Shown here: positions 48,415-59,975 of the stretch, in pieces
Position numbering within the stretch: the first letter of the stretch is position 1
Layout of the letters: the number at the start of each line of letters is the position of its first letter
Origin: Chlorops oryzae
Taxonomy: Eukaryota > Arthropoda > Insecta > Diptera > Chloropidae
Length of the DNA: 64,000 bases
NCBI GenBank assembly: GCA_020466095.1
Contig: CM035808.1
Location: forward strand, 1,393,690-1,457,689
Reading direction: 5' to 3'
Program-made: the position numbers and the translations under genes
The notes under the pieces: model-generated
What the model was told of the DNA's origin: nothing
Seen by the model: only the letters and a program-made list of their open reading frames with translations
Databases searched by the model: none

Positions 48415-50427
48415 CATACCGCATTATCGACTGAGTGCACATGTGACTGTATGATGTGTACTATACGTATGTGTGATGCTGTGCGAAGAGAGATTGGAGA
48501 GGTTGGGATTCGAAGAAGGCAAATTTAGTTTTTTGTTAATTCTATAATCTTTGTCGAGCCTCACATGCGGTGGAGGGATTCTCAATTTCTAAAAAGCTTT
48601 CAAAAATTCACATTGAAAGGGTCAGCCGAATTCCCATTCCCATTTCCATTTCTTTATCTGGCTTCATGTGCGTCATTTTGGTCTTAATATACCCAGAGAG
48701 AGAGGCAAGTCATCCGTGTAAACGTTCTTTATACAATGTCCGTCCTCCTCTCATATAATTGCGATTTGACATGTGCTGTTTTTAACCCATTTAACGACCT
48801 TTTTCCTCTATACAAAACTAAATAAATGTAACCATGTGTGTGGTGCTGGCAATAGAGTGGAGGTTTGTTTGTATACCGCCATTAGCACTTTTGGGACATT
48901 TTGGTGTGTTTTTTTTTTTTCCTGCTCTCTTCTGGAAGAGTGGGCGAGGAGGACACACTCCTTACTCCTTTTTGGGGCAGCAATGTAGAGTGTAGAGCCA
49001 CAAGCACAACTTGACGCTTTATACATTCGTTCATTCGCTCAACGATTCAGTCAAAAGTTTTACTCAATTATAAAAACTTTGCACATTAAACTTTTATAGA
49101 ATGCCAAACAGACCCGATGCTAACGCTCAAGGAAAACGAAAAGAAAAAAATAATAAAAAAATAATAAAAAAAAAATAATAAAAAATAATCATGGAAAAGG
49201 TTACGCACACACACACATATTGTCGTCGTTGGGAAAGTTTTTGTGGTCGGTCTATTAGACTCTGAAGGAAGCTGTGCAATCCTTTTTTCTCCCGCTGTGC
49301 GTGTTGGGAATTTCGAAATCGCTTAACAACCGGGCAAACAGTTGTTCCTTTTGTAGTTGAAATATTCTCTTAAATTACCACTACTCGTGTAACCCTTGCC
49401 GTTAGATCATCCGGTGTAAGGAAAGCTCACCTGTCAACGGTATTTAAAATGTGTCCTTCGTCAGTGGCGGAAGGCTTAAGGCTAACTTGTCACGCTTTTC
49501 ATAAGTTCACAAATAATAAAAAAAAAAATATTTAAAAAATTTTTAAAAAGAATGTCCTTTTTTCCGTCTACGCCACTGGCGGTTACTCTATCTGCAATTG
49601 GCAGTTCCTGGTTGTAAAGCATAGAGTGAGCAGATTTTTTTGTAAAGTTTTTTCGAATTAAGAGGGAAAACTTGTAGCGAAAAGAAATCGTTGAACCCTT
49701 CAGAAGTTTTCCAACTGACGACTCTCTATAGAAAGGTTTATGTTATGTTCAATGGGACTTTTGGAGAGGTTTAAATCCACTCCGATATAGGAGAAATAAT
49801 CCTCCTAAAATAAATTTCCACTTACGATCCTAATGTTAACCCTTTTTTAACTATAGATTTATATTTGAACTTAAGAAAATTTGTCCTGCGAAACGTTCAC
49901 CGATTCATGATTTATTTTCCGTACAAAAGAACCATTAACCCTTTTTTTGTTCTGTACCTAAATTATGACATCATAATTTTAATAAATAAAATTTTTCAAT
50001 AATTTGTTGCCCAGTATTTGAAATTTATGCCTTTCTTAAACTTTCTGCAATAGCGATTATACTTTTTTTTTTTTTGCCAAGCCTGCACGAATTTATTGGC
50101 CTGACACGAATTTTCCTTCGCAAAGTGCTGGGAAGAGCCTATACGCGCCACATGTGCATTTAATGACCCGTTAAGCCCCCGTAGGCACTCAGGCTCGCCG
50201 AATTGGAATTCGCGCTTTCGCAACTAAGTTTTCTTGAATCGCTAGACATCATCGGGGTTCCGAGAAGAGCACAGCATAGCACACATTTAGGCGCATCAAA
50301 TTGTTTATCCATCTCTTAAGTACCATGCACAGTAGTATTAGCAGTCGTAGTGCTACGAGTAGACATGCCAGCTATTTATGCTCCATTCAAACGAACCGTA
50401 GTCGAGGTGAGTGTACCCCACGGCTCC

Positions 50428-50461
<34 letters not shown>

Positions 50462-51051
50462 GGCCATTTAAGCTCATTAGCATTAGTTCTGATTGTTGGT
50501 GCGTAGCGCGCGCTTGTGGCGTACACATTAACGAATACAGTCCGTGATGGGAATAAGTGGAAATTTTAGCATAAACTTCGGCGTGTGAAATGAGCAGAAA
50601 TGGACGGCGAATTATTTCCATAAACCGAAACGGAATGGAATGGAACGGCTCAAATGCGGCTGCAATTAGCGTTTGTTAAGTCAATAGATTTCAGACTTCC
50701 GAAAATTCCGAAACGGACTTTCCGCTTACTTTGCTTAAGTCCGGAGTCGCTCAGAGAGTGTACAGAGAATTTTAGCAGATATACGATCAGGTCAACTCAA
50801 TTTGCAACTGGGTTTTCCTGGAACCTGTTGTAGCTAGTAGGTACTTGGGGTGAGAATTAATTTTTATCCGGTCGAATATTAGGGGTATTCATCCCTATTT
50901 TCCGAAGCTTTTGTGAATACCCCTATTGTCCTTAAAGCTATTTAAAATTTTTTAAATTTTATTCAAAATATTTACTGTTAATTTAGAATCCTTTGTCGTT
51001 CCACATATTGCTCTTGAACATCGCCTCTAGGTAATGACATTCAAAAGCGTT
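48415..51051. other. Intron 4 sequence with a GA microsatellite
   Basis: A GA repeat at about 50430-50458 and two TTAACCCTTTTTT motifs at 49838 and 49937. No gene supported. Confidence 0.4.
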
Positions 51052-52329
51052 TTAACCCCTTATCGTATGCGCATTCATCTATGGTTTCTAAAAAAATTGG
51101 AACATTGATGAATATCGATAAATAATGATTTTTGAAGCCTTAATAAAACCATTTTTGCCACTTTTAAATTTATATAATTATTAGTACCTAAAGGGTTAAT
51201 AAAACCATTTACTGCAAAACATTTTATATATTGTTTATCATGCGGTAGAGGGTTAAAAATCCATTTACTGCGAAAAAAAATTTCAACTCATTTAAAATAT
51301 CATGCAGTAAAGGGTTAATAAAAAAAAACATTTGCTTATTTAATATATCAGTTATATGTACATATTACAGTAAAGGGTTAATAAAACAAACAAAAAATTA
51401 TTTCCAATTATTTTATATATTGTATATCATGCGGTAGAGGGTTAAAAATCCATTTACTGCGAAAAAAAATTCCACTCATTTAATATATCATGCAGTAAAG
51501 GGTTAATAAAAAAACATTCGCTTATTTAATATATCAGTTATATGTACATATATCAGTAAAGGGTTAATAAAACAAACAATTGTTTCCAATTATTTTATAT
51601 AGTGTATGTCATGCCGTAGAGGGTTAAAAACCATTTACTGCGAAAAAAATTTTCCACTCATTTAATATATCATGCAGTAAAGGGTTAATAAAAAAAACAT
51701 TCACTTATTTCATATATCAGTTATATGTACATATATCAGTAAAGGGTTAATAAAACAAACAAAAAATTGTTTCCAATTATTTTATATAGTGTATATCATG
51801 CGGTAGAGGGTTAAAAAACCATTTACTGCGAAAAAAATTTTCCACTCATTTAATATATCATGCAGTAAAGGGTTAATAAAAAAACATTCGCTTATTTAAT
51901 ATATCAGTTATATGTACATATATCAGTAAAGGATTAATAAAACAAACAATTGTTTCCAATTATTTTATATAGTGTATGTCATGCCGTAGAGGGTTAAAAA
52001 CCATTTACTGCGAAAAAAATTTTCCACTCATTTAATATATCATGCAGTAAAGGGTTAATAAAAAAAACATTCACTTATTTCATATATCAGTTATATGTAC
52101 ATATATCAGTAAAGGGTTAATAAAACAAACAAAAAATTGTTTCCAATTATTTTATATAGTGTATATCATGCGGTAGAGGGTTAAAAAACCATTTACTGCG
52201 AAAAAAATTTTCCACTCATTTAATATATCATGCAGTAAAGGGTTAATAAAGAAAAAAAATTCCCTTATTTATATAAAAAAAAATTTCCACTTATTTAATA
52301 CCTCTAAGTATCATGCAGTAAAGGGTTAA
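51052..52329 (+). repeat. GGGTTAA nested tandem array (62/185/370-bp orders)
   Basis: Three related monomers of about 62 bp end CGGTAGAGGGTTAA, GCAGTAAAGGGTTAA and ATCAGTAAAGGGTTAA and repeat in that order. The first type has its TTAA at 51253, 51442, 51624, 51811, 51994 and 52181, a period of about 185 bp. ATGCGG and ATGCCG variants alternate between successive trimers, giving a second-order period of about 370 bp. The left border is TTAA-CCCCTTATCGTATGCGC at 51052, an inverted match to the repeated right end. The last unit ends at 52329, 69 bp before the exon 5 splice site. Confidence 0.92.
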
Positions 52330-52398
52330 GAACTATACTTACTTTTTTTCTTAAGAGCTGCGAAATTATTTTCTCTTCTTCTCTGTCTCGTTTTCCAG

Positions 52399-53156
52399 GC
52401 TATGGCGGCATATCACCGCGAACCCAATGGGGCCGCATTGCTGCGCTGATTTACGCCCTTTTTGGCATTCCGATTGTGCTGCTCTATCTCTCGGCCATGG
52501 GTGAGGCATTGTCGGCTGGCATGCGTTGCATATTTCGTAAATTTCGTTCGAAGAGCGCCGTTCGCAGCGGGAGCGGCAGCAGCGTCAACAGCAGCAACAG
52601 CAGCAGCGGCGGCGGGGGCATTGGCAATAATGTTAAATTACCGCCTGGAGGCGAAAATATCAAAGGGCCAATGCTTGGCAACAACAAGCATTACGTGCAC
52701 CATCACAACAGCAAAATGCACCCGAACACCCCGCCAGGAGCCCACCACTACGGATTGCATCAAACGAAATCATCGTCGTCGTATCAAAAAAGTCCCAAGC
52801 ATACATCACCGAGCATCCCGATATCCATTTGCGTTATGGTCTTAATCTGCTATATAACATCGGGCGCCGTCCTCTTCCATAAAATACAAAATTGGACAGT
52901 GCTCGAGTCGCTGTACTTCTGCTTCACATCGCTGGGTACAATTGGCTTCGGTGAGCTGGCACCGACTGGCAATCTAACCTTATACCTGGCATCGGGTTAC
53001 ATTTTGGTCGGGATGGCCGTTGTGGCGATGTGCTTCAGTCTGATACAAACGGAAATTGTCATGTGGCTGCGCAAATTCAGCGTGCAAGATCATGTTATGC
53101 CGCAGCCGGAGGAAGTGGCTTTGGTCTCGGTGGCCGTGACACCGAAATCCTCTTGA
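52399..53156 (+). CDS. K2P potassium channel, coding exon 5 (TM2-TM4, second pore)
   Basis: Acceptor TTTTCCAG ends at 52398. The first two bases finish the split glycine, giving YGGISPRTQWGRIAALIYAL with TM2. A loop of about 90 residues rich in Ser, Gly and His follows (SGSGSSVNSSNSSSGGGG, then HYVHHHNSKMHPN). TM3 (SIPISICVMVLICYITSG), the second pore with filter TSLGTIGFGELAP, and TM4 (ILVGMAVVAMCFSLIQTEIV) come next. The frame meets TGA at 53154 after VALVSVAVTPKSS. The joined core is about 456 residues. Family role: potassium leak conductance at the plasma membrane as a dimer. I do not recognise which fly K2P this is. GFGE in place of the usual GFGD in the second filter is notable. Confidence 0.92.
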
Positions 53157-54015
53157 CAACGACCGACAGCCGATTTTTTAGCCGGTGGCGGTGGGCGGCG
53201 GTGGCATCGGCCCAGCAACTCTCGGCAACAATATCGGCCATCATCAGACATTGTTCTTCGGACCGGCACACGGTCTGTCACAATACGGTTCGTTGCCGCG
53301 TCGTTCGACGCCGATGGCAGCGGCATCGGCATTTCAGCGGAATGCACCCATACGTCGTTCGACGGGCATACCCGAGCATCATATCGAATATTTTGTGCCG
53401 CGGAGTATAAGCGAATTCAATTTGTCGGGTGTCGGTGATCTGGCGCTGCCACCGCCCAGACGTACTGCTCTTGGATTGCCGCATGGCATACAAATGGGTG
53501 GTCCACCACCACCGCCACCGACACTGATGTGCGCGCCAATCCCACCGCAGCAGCAGCAAATGCAAATTCTTATCAAGCCGCGCGAGAAAATGGTCACTTT
53601 CGAGGATGAGTCCAAGGTGCTGCAGTCGCCGGCGTCTGTGGTGACATCCTCGTCGACGACGACGACGACGCTGTGTCCACATGGCGTGCCAACAACGCCG
53701 CATAAATCAACGACGATGGGCGGCGTCAACGATGTGTTTATGTGACGCGAGTCGCTTAGGTGATCACATGGCATTGGCAGCGGCAGCGGCGGCGGCATTA
53801 GTCTGATAAGCGATAAATCCAAGGAGCACATTAATAACGAACACGATGACGACGGCGACGATGATGATGATGATGATGATGATGACGACGGTGGAGATGG
53901 CGATGATGATGAGGTGGCGAATGCCACGAACAACGCCAACGAATGTGATTCGCTAAGCGGAAGTCTCGGTGAATTGAAACCCAAAACATTGCCGGGCGAT
54001 GTTATACGAGTGTAG
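53157..54015 (+). CDS. K2P C-terminal tail continuation (frame-disrupted)
   Basis: The sequence stays strongly protein-like after the TGA at 53154. Directly after it, PTADFLAGGGG reads in the old frame. From about 53194 the frame moves by one base, within a GGG at 53193-53195, and gives a long tail: GIGPATLGNNIGHHQTLFFG, then IEYFVPRSISEFNLSGVGDL, a proline run, LIKPREKMVTFEDESK and a threonine run. It is broken by TGA at 53743 and 53761, then continues in the same frame as SLISDKSKEHINNEHDDD with a long aspartate tract, ending ELKPKTLPGDVIRV and TAG at 54013. This looks like the cytoplasmic tail of the channel. Causes could be sequence errors, stop readthrough (53154 and 53743 are TGA-C), unspotted introns, or decay. 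Total length with the tail would be about 740 residues. Confidence 0.6.
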
Positions 54016-54103
54016 AGAGTCGAAAACTGAGAACCGAAAACTTAAAGGACGATTGATGCTTATCCTTTTCCCACGATATAGAGGTCAAGCTCCATTTAGA
54101 ATC

Positions 54104-54150
54104 AATAAATGTGTAGTTCATAGGCGTGTGTACGAGTATGTGTGCGTAAG
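54104..54150 (+). terminator. Poly(A) signal and GU-rich element
   Basis: AATAAA at 54104-54109, about 90 bp after the last tail stop. A GT-rich stretch (GTGTGTACGAGTATGTGTGC) at 54126-54145 has the spacing of a cleavage/polyadenylation site. Other signals further downstream are possible. Confidence 0.5.
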
Positions 54151-54691
54151 TCATTCAATTTCTTTGTTACCATTTAACCCAATTTAACGGTGACGGGTGT
54201 AGTCTTTAGCTGAATGTGATTAAATTAAAATTAAAATTAAATTAAATTTATTACATTAAAAGTAATACTAATGCTTGTAATCGTCAGTTTTCCTAGACAT
54301 TACCCAATGAGCGAAAACTTGTTATGTTTGTAAATATTTTTGTAGTCAAAGTGTAGCTCTCAAAGATAATAGGGTTAAGTTCAATTAAGCTAAGTAAAGT
54401 AAAGTTAAGTTAGGAACAGATATCGTTGAAGGATTCGAATCTTAAAAATATTCTTGTGTTCCTTATACGCAAAACATTGGAAAGGCTTAGAGTAGGTTTG
54501 CTTGGTTCAGTGGCGGTTCGGTGGCGGTTCGGTGGCGTAGGCGGAGTTATTGCTAAAAATCTAGGCCTGTTAAATCCCAATTGAGATTAATAATTATTAT
54601 GATTATAATCATTACCCTTCGTTAGTAGTTTCTTAAGTATTGTATCACTATAAATTTGATATTTTTAATTTTTCTTATTGTTAGTCATTAG

Positions 54692-55506
54692 TAGAGCTCG
54701 GATTTTGAATATATTAATTTTTTTTTTGAATTATTTGAATTTAACTGTGCTTTTTAAATATTTTATTCACTGAAGTAGGCGTTTTTTTGTTAATTTGACA
54801 ATTCAACATTTTAATAGGCATACTAAATCGAACTGATTTGGAATTTTTGATTGTGCATTTTTTGAATATTTTGAATTTTTGCAATTAAAAAAAAATTTTT
54901 TTGCATTTTTTTTTTGAATATTTTGCATTAAAAAAAAATTTTTTTTGAATATTTTGAATTTTTTGCATTTAAAAAAAATTTTTGTTTGAATATTTTGAAT
55001 TTTTTGCATTTTTTTGCAATTTTTTTGAACATTTTGAATTTTTTGCATTTTTTTGAATATTTTGATTTTTTGCATTTTTGTTTGAATTTTTTTGAATATT
55101 TCGAATTTTGTGCATTTAAAAAAAATTATTTTTTGAATATTTTGAATTTTTTGCATTAAAAAAAATTTTTTTTTTTGAATATTTTTTTTGAATTGTTTGC
55201 ATTTAAAAAAAATTTTTTTTTGGAATATTTTGCATTTTTTGCATTTTGGTTTGAAATTTTTTGAAATTTTTGCATTTTTTTAAAAATATTTTGAGTTTTT
55301 TTGCATAAAAAAAATTTTTTTTTTTGAATATTTTGAATTTTTTGCATTTTTATTGATTTTTTTTTTAATATTTTGAAATTTTTGATTTTTTTAAAATTTT
55401 TTAAATATTTTGAATTTTTTGCATTTTGTTTTTTGAATTTTTTTGGAATATATTTTTGCAATATTTTTTTTTTTCATTTTTGTACATATTCAAATTCCGA
55501 GGCATA
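54692..55506. mobile_element. Family F element with expanded interior
   Basis: Ends TAGAGCTCGGATTTTGAATA and, read inward from the right, TATGCCTCGGAATTTGAATA. It is flanked by the direct repeat TAGTCATTAG (54682-54691 and 55505-55514). The interior is about 750 bp of TTTTGAATATTTTGAATTTT-TTGCATTT variation. The minus-strand lysine-rich frames at 54803-55461 are repeat translations. Confidence 0.75.
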
Positions 55507-55514
55507 GTCATTAG

Positions 55515-56809
55515 GGTTGGGAATTAATCGGGACTCCTTCGGATTGATGAAAAAATCTAAAACTAAGCCAAGAATCTAAATCTAATACTTAGATTAAATT
55601 TCAATTATTTCGAATTGTTTTTCATTTTAATTTGATTCTAATCAAAATTAGGTAAAATTAATGGAAAAGCATTCCGACGTAATTCAAAATTAATTCAAGA
55701 ATAATTTAATAATAATTAAAAATAATCTGAATTTAATTGGGAAAATTTTTTAATCGTTTTTAAAATTTTTTTTTTTAAATTTAAAATTAATTTTTAGTTT
55801 TAATTGATTTCATTCAAATTTAATTAAAACTTATCAAAAGTGAATCGAAAATAATCTTTTTTAATTTGGACTATTTTTGATTTTTGAAGGAATAATTTGA
55901 AAATAAGTCATAATAATCTCAATCTAATCGGGATTATTTTTTGATTTATGCCTAAAATCCAACATTGCGAGAGCCCGATGCGAGAGCGCGAGGCGAGACG
56001 CACACAAATTTCAATACATTCAATCATATGGGTCAAGCTCCAATGTATCGCACTGCGAGACCTCGTAGCGAGAAAATTTTGAAAATTTTTATATTTCTCG
56101 TCGCGAGGCAATTTGACAGTTTAATGATGTAGCTATTTTTTGAGTACTCGCTATTGGGTACTCGTTTAAGCTAATAAAACAAAAACTGTTCACTGTTCCG
56201 TGAAAAAGAGCTTTTAGAATATTTCGCGAGCTTCGGTTCATTTTGAAAATTTTTTGAAAATTCTGAATTAAAATTTAAACTCAAGTGATAGCGTATAATT
56301 TTTATGAGTACTCTGTACTCGTTAGATTGGTACTTGGTTCAAATATTGCATTACTAGAAGCGATATTATGCTTTCATCTGCGTGACGCAAAACTCTCATT
56401 GGAGATTAAAATGCGTCACCCAAAACATTTTCGTGACGTCGCGCACTCTCGCATGTTATTTGAATTTTTTGAAAACTTAGTAAAATTAATCAAAAATAAA
56501 TCAAAAGTGATTGAAAAATAATATAAATTCATAAGAAATAATTTTGATTCTTTTAATAATTTTCAATTTAGGGGCTCTGTCAGAAATTAAAAACTTCATA
56601 TAAAAAATGCTTCAGAAATGAAGTTTTTCATTTCTGATAAAACTGGAGAAAATCTCCAAACTTAAAATTAATTTTCTTTATAATTTGGTTTCGATTAAAA
56701 TAAATTAAAATGAATCTTTAGTGAATCGGAAATGATTCAAAAATATTTTGAAATAATTTCAATCAAATTGACATGATTTTTTTAAATTAAATTTTTTATA
56801 ATTGTTCCT
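55515..56809. other. Intergenic AT-rich sequence
   Basis: Many AATTAA/TTAATT words at 55560-55900 and 56500-56780. A more GC-rich CGAGAG-type stretch lies at 55960-56060. No gene supported. Confidence 0.35.
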
Positions 56810-56813
56810 TTAA

Positions 56814-56942
56814 CCCGGTAGCGCCTGAGTTGAAAAAAATAAATATTAAAAATAAAATAAAATATGAACCAGTTTTGAAGTTTTGATGACAAAACACGAA
56901 CTTTTTTAGTGATGCCATATGGCATCGCTAGGCGCTACCGGG
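56814..56942. mobile_element. 129-bp TTAA-flanked MITE (piggyBac-like)
   Basis: Perfect 13-bp inverted ends CCCGGTAGCGCCT, with exact TTAA duplications at 56810-56813 and 56943-56946. There is an inner hairpin around GATGCCATATGGCATC. TTAA plus CCC ends is the piggyBac signature. Non-coding. Confidence 0.88.
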
Positions 56943-56946
56943 TTAA

Positions 56947-59370
56947 ATTGAATTATAATCAAAATTAATTAATCAAAATTATTCTGGAAAATTTGGATTA
57001 ACACAAAAACTAATTATGAGTGACCAGTTATCCTTCGTTGAGCCCCCAAAAATATGACTTCATTAATTAATCATTAAGCAATAGTTTTTTTTTTTTTTTT
57101 GTAACAGGTCCTTAAAACTCTCACCAACTCCATTACTTAGCTTTTCCCGCTCCCCACTGAATTCGAATGTAATTTAATTAAGTGTTCACCTTTAATTTTT
57201 AATGAGATAAGTTTTCTTTAAGTTTATACGAATCTTTTGCTTACATATTTTTGCAAGTTTATTTCCCCCAGGACCTTTAGCGAAGTTAAAGTTAAGGCAA
57301 AGCGCACAAAACCCTTAAAGTTTTAATTCTTCGAAACACCTCTTTCTAATTCTGTAAACTTACAAACTTCATGCCCCGCCCCCAATCACCCCCTCCCCGC
57401 TTTCTAAGACTTGTGTTTGTTTTTAAACGTACGTCTCTACGGAATCAGCCGGCATTACGGTTATGTCCTTGCAGTGAATCGAGACAAACGAATCGAGTTA
57501 GAGTTCGCTAACAGGACTATGCACGTAACCACAACAGCGGCTTAAACATGCGGTTGCGCTCGTCAAAATGTTTGGCGTAAAAACGCTAACTACCGGCGTC
57601 ATGTGTGTTTTGGAGCGCCAACGTCGAGGAGTCAGAATTCGAGTCGGAATTCAAAATCCTTGCCAGTGTCGGTGGCGGCTGGCTTGGCATCGGTATTGAC
57701 TTCGGCTTCGGGCGAAGGCATGAAAACGAAAACGAAAACGAAAAGCGACAGGACAGAAAAGTAACAAGAACTTGGCAAAAGTTTTTCACTCCAAGAATTT
57801 GTCTTCGGTTTGCCGATGGTGCTCTGCTCTGCTCCTTGCTCGGTATTTTGTAATGCAAGTTGGCTGTGTTTTCTCATTTTCCATTCGGATTTTCTTTTTC
57901 TCGGTATGAAGGATAATATTAGATTTCCATGCATTGCATGTGAAGAACTTTGAAGTTGGGCTTGATGAGCTCCTCTAGACGCGGTGTGGTGCAGTTGGTT
58001 TGCCTAGTGTCGGACTCCTTAGAAGTCGTGAAAGCTTTTTCGTTTGCTTTTCTTAAATGCTCTTTGCCCCCGTGTTCAAAGTTCAGAGAAGTTTCGGATT
58101 TTAAGTTGCACTTTCTTTTACAGATTTCGAGTGTAAAAGATTTTAAGGATTTTTCGAAAAGAAAAGAAAAATTAATTTCCGATCAGAAGAAAATCGTTGG
58201 AATTACTTAATGGAATTCGAGGAAGTGAAATGGATTTAAATTGTTACTGACATGAAGAAAGTTCGAAAGGCAGAGAGAGAGAAAAGGCAAGTCAATCGCA
58301 AGAGAAAGAGAAAATGAAAACAAACGCAAGTCCTTTTTTTTTTGTCAATTTTCTAGAAAGCGTACCATGAAATCTCTTAGCTTTCTTCACATTCTTCCAT
58401 AATTTTCGCGAACGTCAATTGCCTGACAGCGGATATTATTTTTGCTGACCAAAGAAGGGGCGGCGGAAAAATTGAAGAAAAACAAAATGGAAGCGTCTCG
58501 TTAAATAACAATTATCCCTTACCACACAAACCTGGAAAATCGATTTCACTTGGAGGAAAAAATTCACAGAAAAATGAAATGAAATATTTTGTATTTTATA
58601 ATTCTTATCACGAAATGCTTACAAAGGCTTCTTGTTGTCTATTTTGCAACAGATTAACGCTCAGTGATTGATTTATTATTTTATGTCAAGTTGCCTCTTG
58701 AAAGTGGTCCTCTTCTGTTCCATATGATGGCGACAATATTTTATGATTAAAACGTAGACACGTTCAAACAATCGGCTCGGATGCTTTATGTATGTTCAGC
58801 CTACCACGTGATTTTTCTTTTATTTCCATCGACCTTTCTTGCCCTCTTTGTTGTGGCGAAAAAGATTTTATAAACGGAAGAAAATGCCACAATTTTCAAC
58901 ACTTTTTTGATGGACTTTTTTTCAATATTTGCTGGAAAAGAATTTTTTTTTTGTTTAATTAATTTTTTGTCTCAAAATAAGGCCTAATTTCGCTTTAAAT
59001 TAATTTTGAAGCCTTATAAAAACCAATTTTCGGGCCCTCAAAAAGTCTTCCCTAAAGACCAGAAATTTACCTTAATTTAATCGGGATTCCCCTAAACGTA
59101 CAAACTTTCGTCAAACTACGTCAGCCTGCTCTTTTCTTTTTCTCCTCTAAGACTCCCCTAGAGACCAGCAAAGCACTTTTTAATGACGGCAGATTCACCT
59201 AAATTGACAATATTGTTTGATCTCCAATATTACAATTTTATTCTATTTATTTTTTTCTGTTACGAACAGAATCAAGTCCAAAGGTCAAAGGGGAAAATCC
59301 TCAGACTCTCTCTCTCTCTCCTCTTAAATTACAATCGCTTTCGGCATGAACTTATTCAATTAATTCATTT
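56947..59370. other. Intergenic sequence, GC-richer patch at 57.4-57.9 kb
   Basis: From 57430 to 57860 the GC content rises and frames are open on both strands at once (+57605-57853; minus 57586-57858 and 57632-57934). A GAAAAC repeat lies at 57723-57742. It might be a promoter or exon region of a neighbouring gene, but nothing is recognised. Confidence 0.3.
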
Positions 59371-59377
59371 TTCTGGG

Positions 59378-59494
59378 CAGGGGCGGACTGGGTGTCAAAA
59401 GGCCCACCGGGCGTTTGAAAAATGGGGCTTTCGTGGGGCTAAGAAACGTAACAGCTAAAAAGCACAGCGAACTGGGGGCCCAATTCGCCCCTGC
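59378..59494. mobile_element. hAT-like MITE with CAGGGGCGG ends
   Basis: 117 bp from CAGGGGCGGACTGGG to GAATTGGGC-type right end (read inward GCAGGGGCGAATTGGG). It is flanked by the direct repeat TTCTGGG (59371-59377 and 59495-59501). A sibling lies at 60562. Non-coding. Confidence 0.85.
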
Positions 59495-59767
59495 TTCTGG
59501 GCTTGAAGACATTCCGGAGGATAAACCAAATCATAAAATAAATTGTCGATTCTGGCGATCGAGTTCGTCCATTTTGGGACTTTAAGACTAAGATTTAATT
59601 TATCGACCGGTCTGATCGGTACCGTTCTCTGTTTTCAAGAAATTTTATGAGCTTGGGTCGAAATATTTCCTATTGTTGTTGTTATTGGATTCTTTTATGT
59701 CTTTTGGAAGCATAGGGCCTCAATATTCCCTATTACTATTATTTTCTTAGTAGCCTGCCTTAGTAGA

Positions 59768-59971
59768 GCAACAGAAAATATTTTAGTTTAACACCTAAAT
59801 GTATGCTTTTAAATATTTCAAAATCACTTTATGTAATTTTTAGCCTTTCCAAGTGGAGCTTAATTTAGGATCCAAGAAGCTTATCACATTTCCTCAAATC
59901 CTTGCTAATGGCGTTCTTAATATTTATAAGTATACTTTTGGGTGCTGAAGCAAAATTTTTTTCTGTTGCCT
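59768..59971. mobile_element. hAT-like MITE, family G copy 4
   Basis: Left end GCAACAGAAAATATTTTAG with the AACACCTAAATGTATGC block. The right end is TTTTCTGTTGCC. A family F element follows within about 10 bp. Confidence 0.75.
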
Positions 59972-59975
59972 TGCT

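Noticed and set aside
52484..53984. Long minus-strand and alternate-frame open frames over exon 5 and the tail (for example 53379-53984 minus)
   Set aside because: They are shadows of GC-rich, repetitive channel coding sequence (Ser, Gly, Asp codon runs) and show no motifs or splice context.
54803..55461. Lysine-rich minus-strand open frames
   Set aside because: Translation of the TTTTGAATATTTT repeat.
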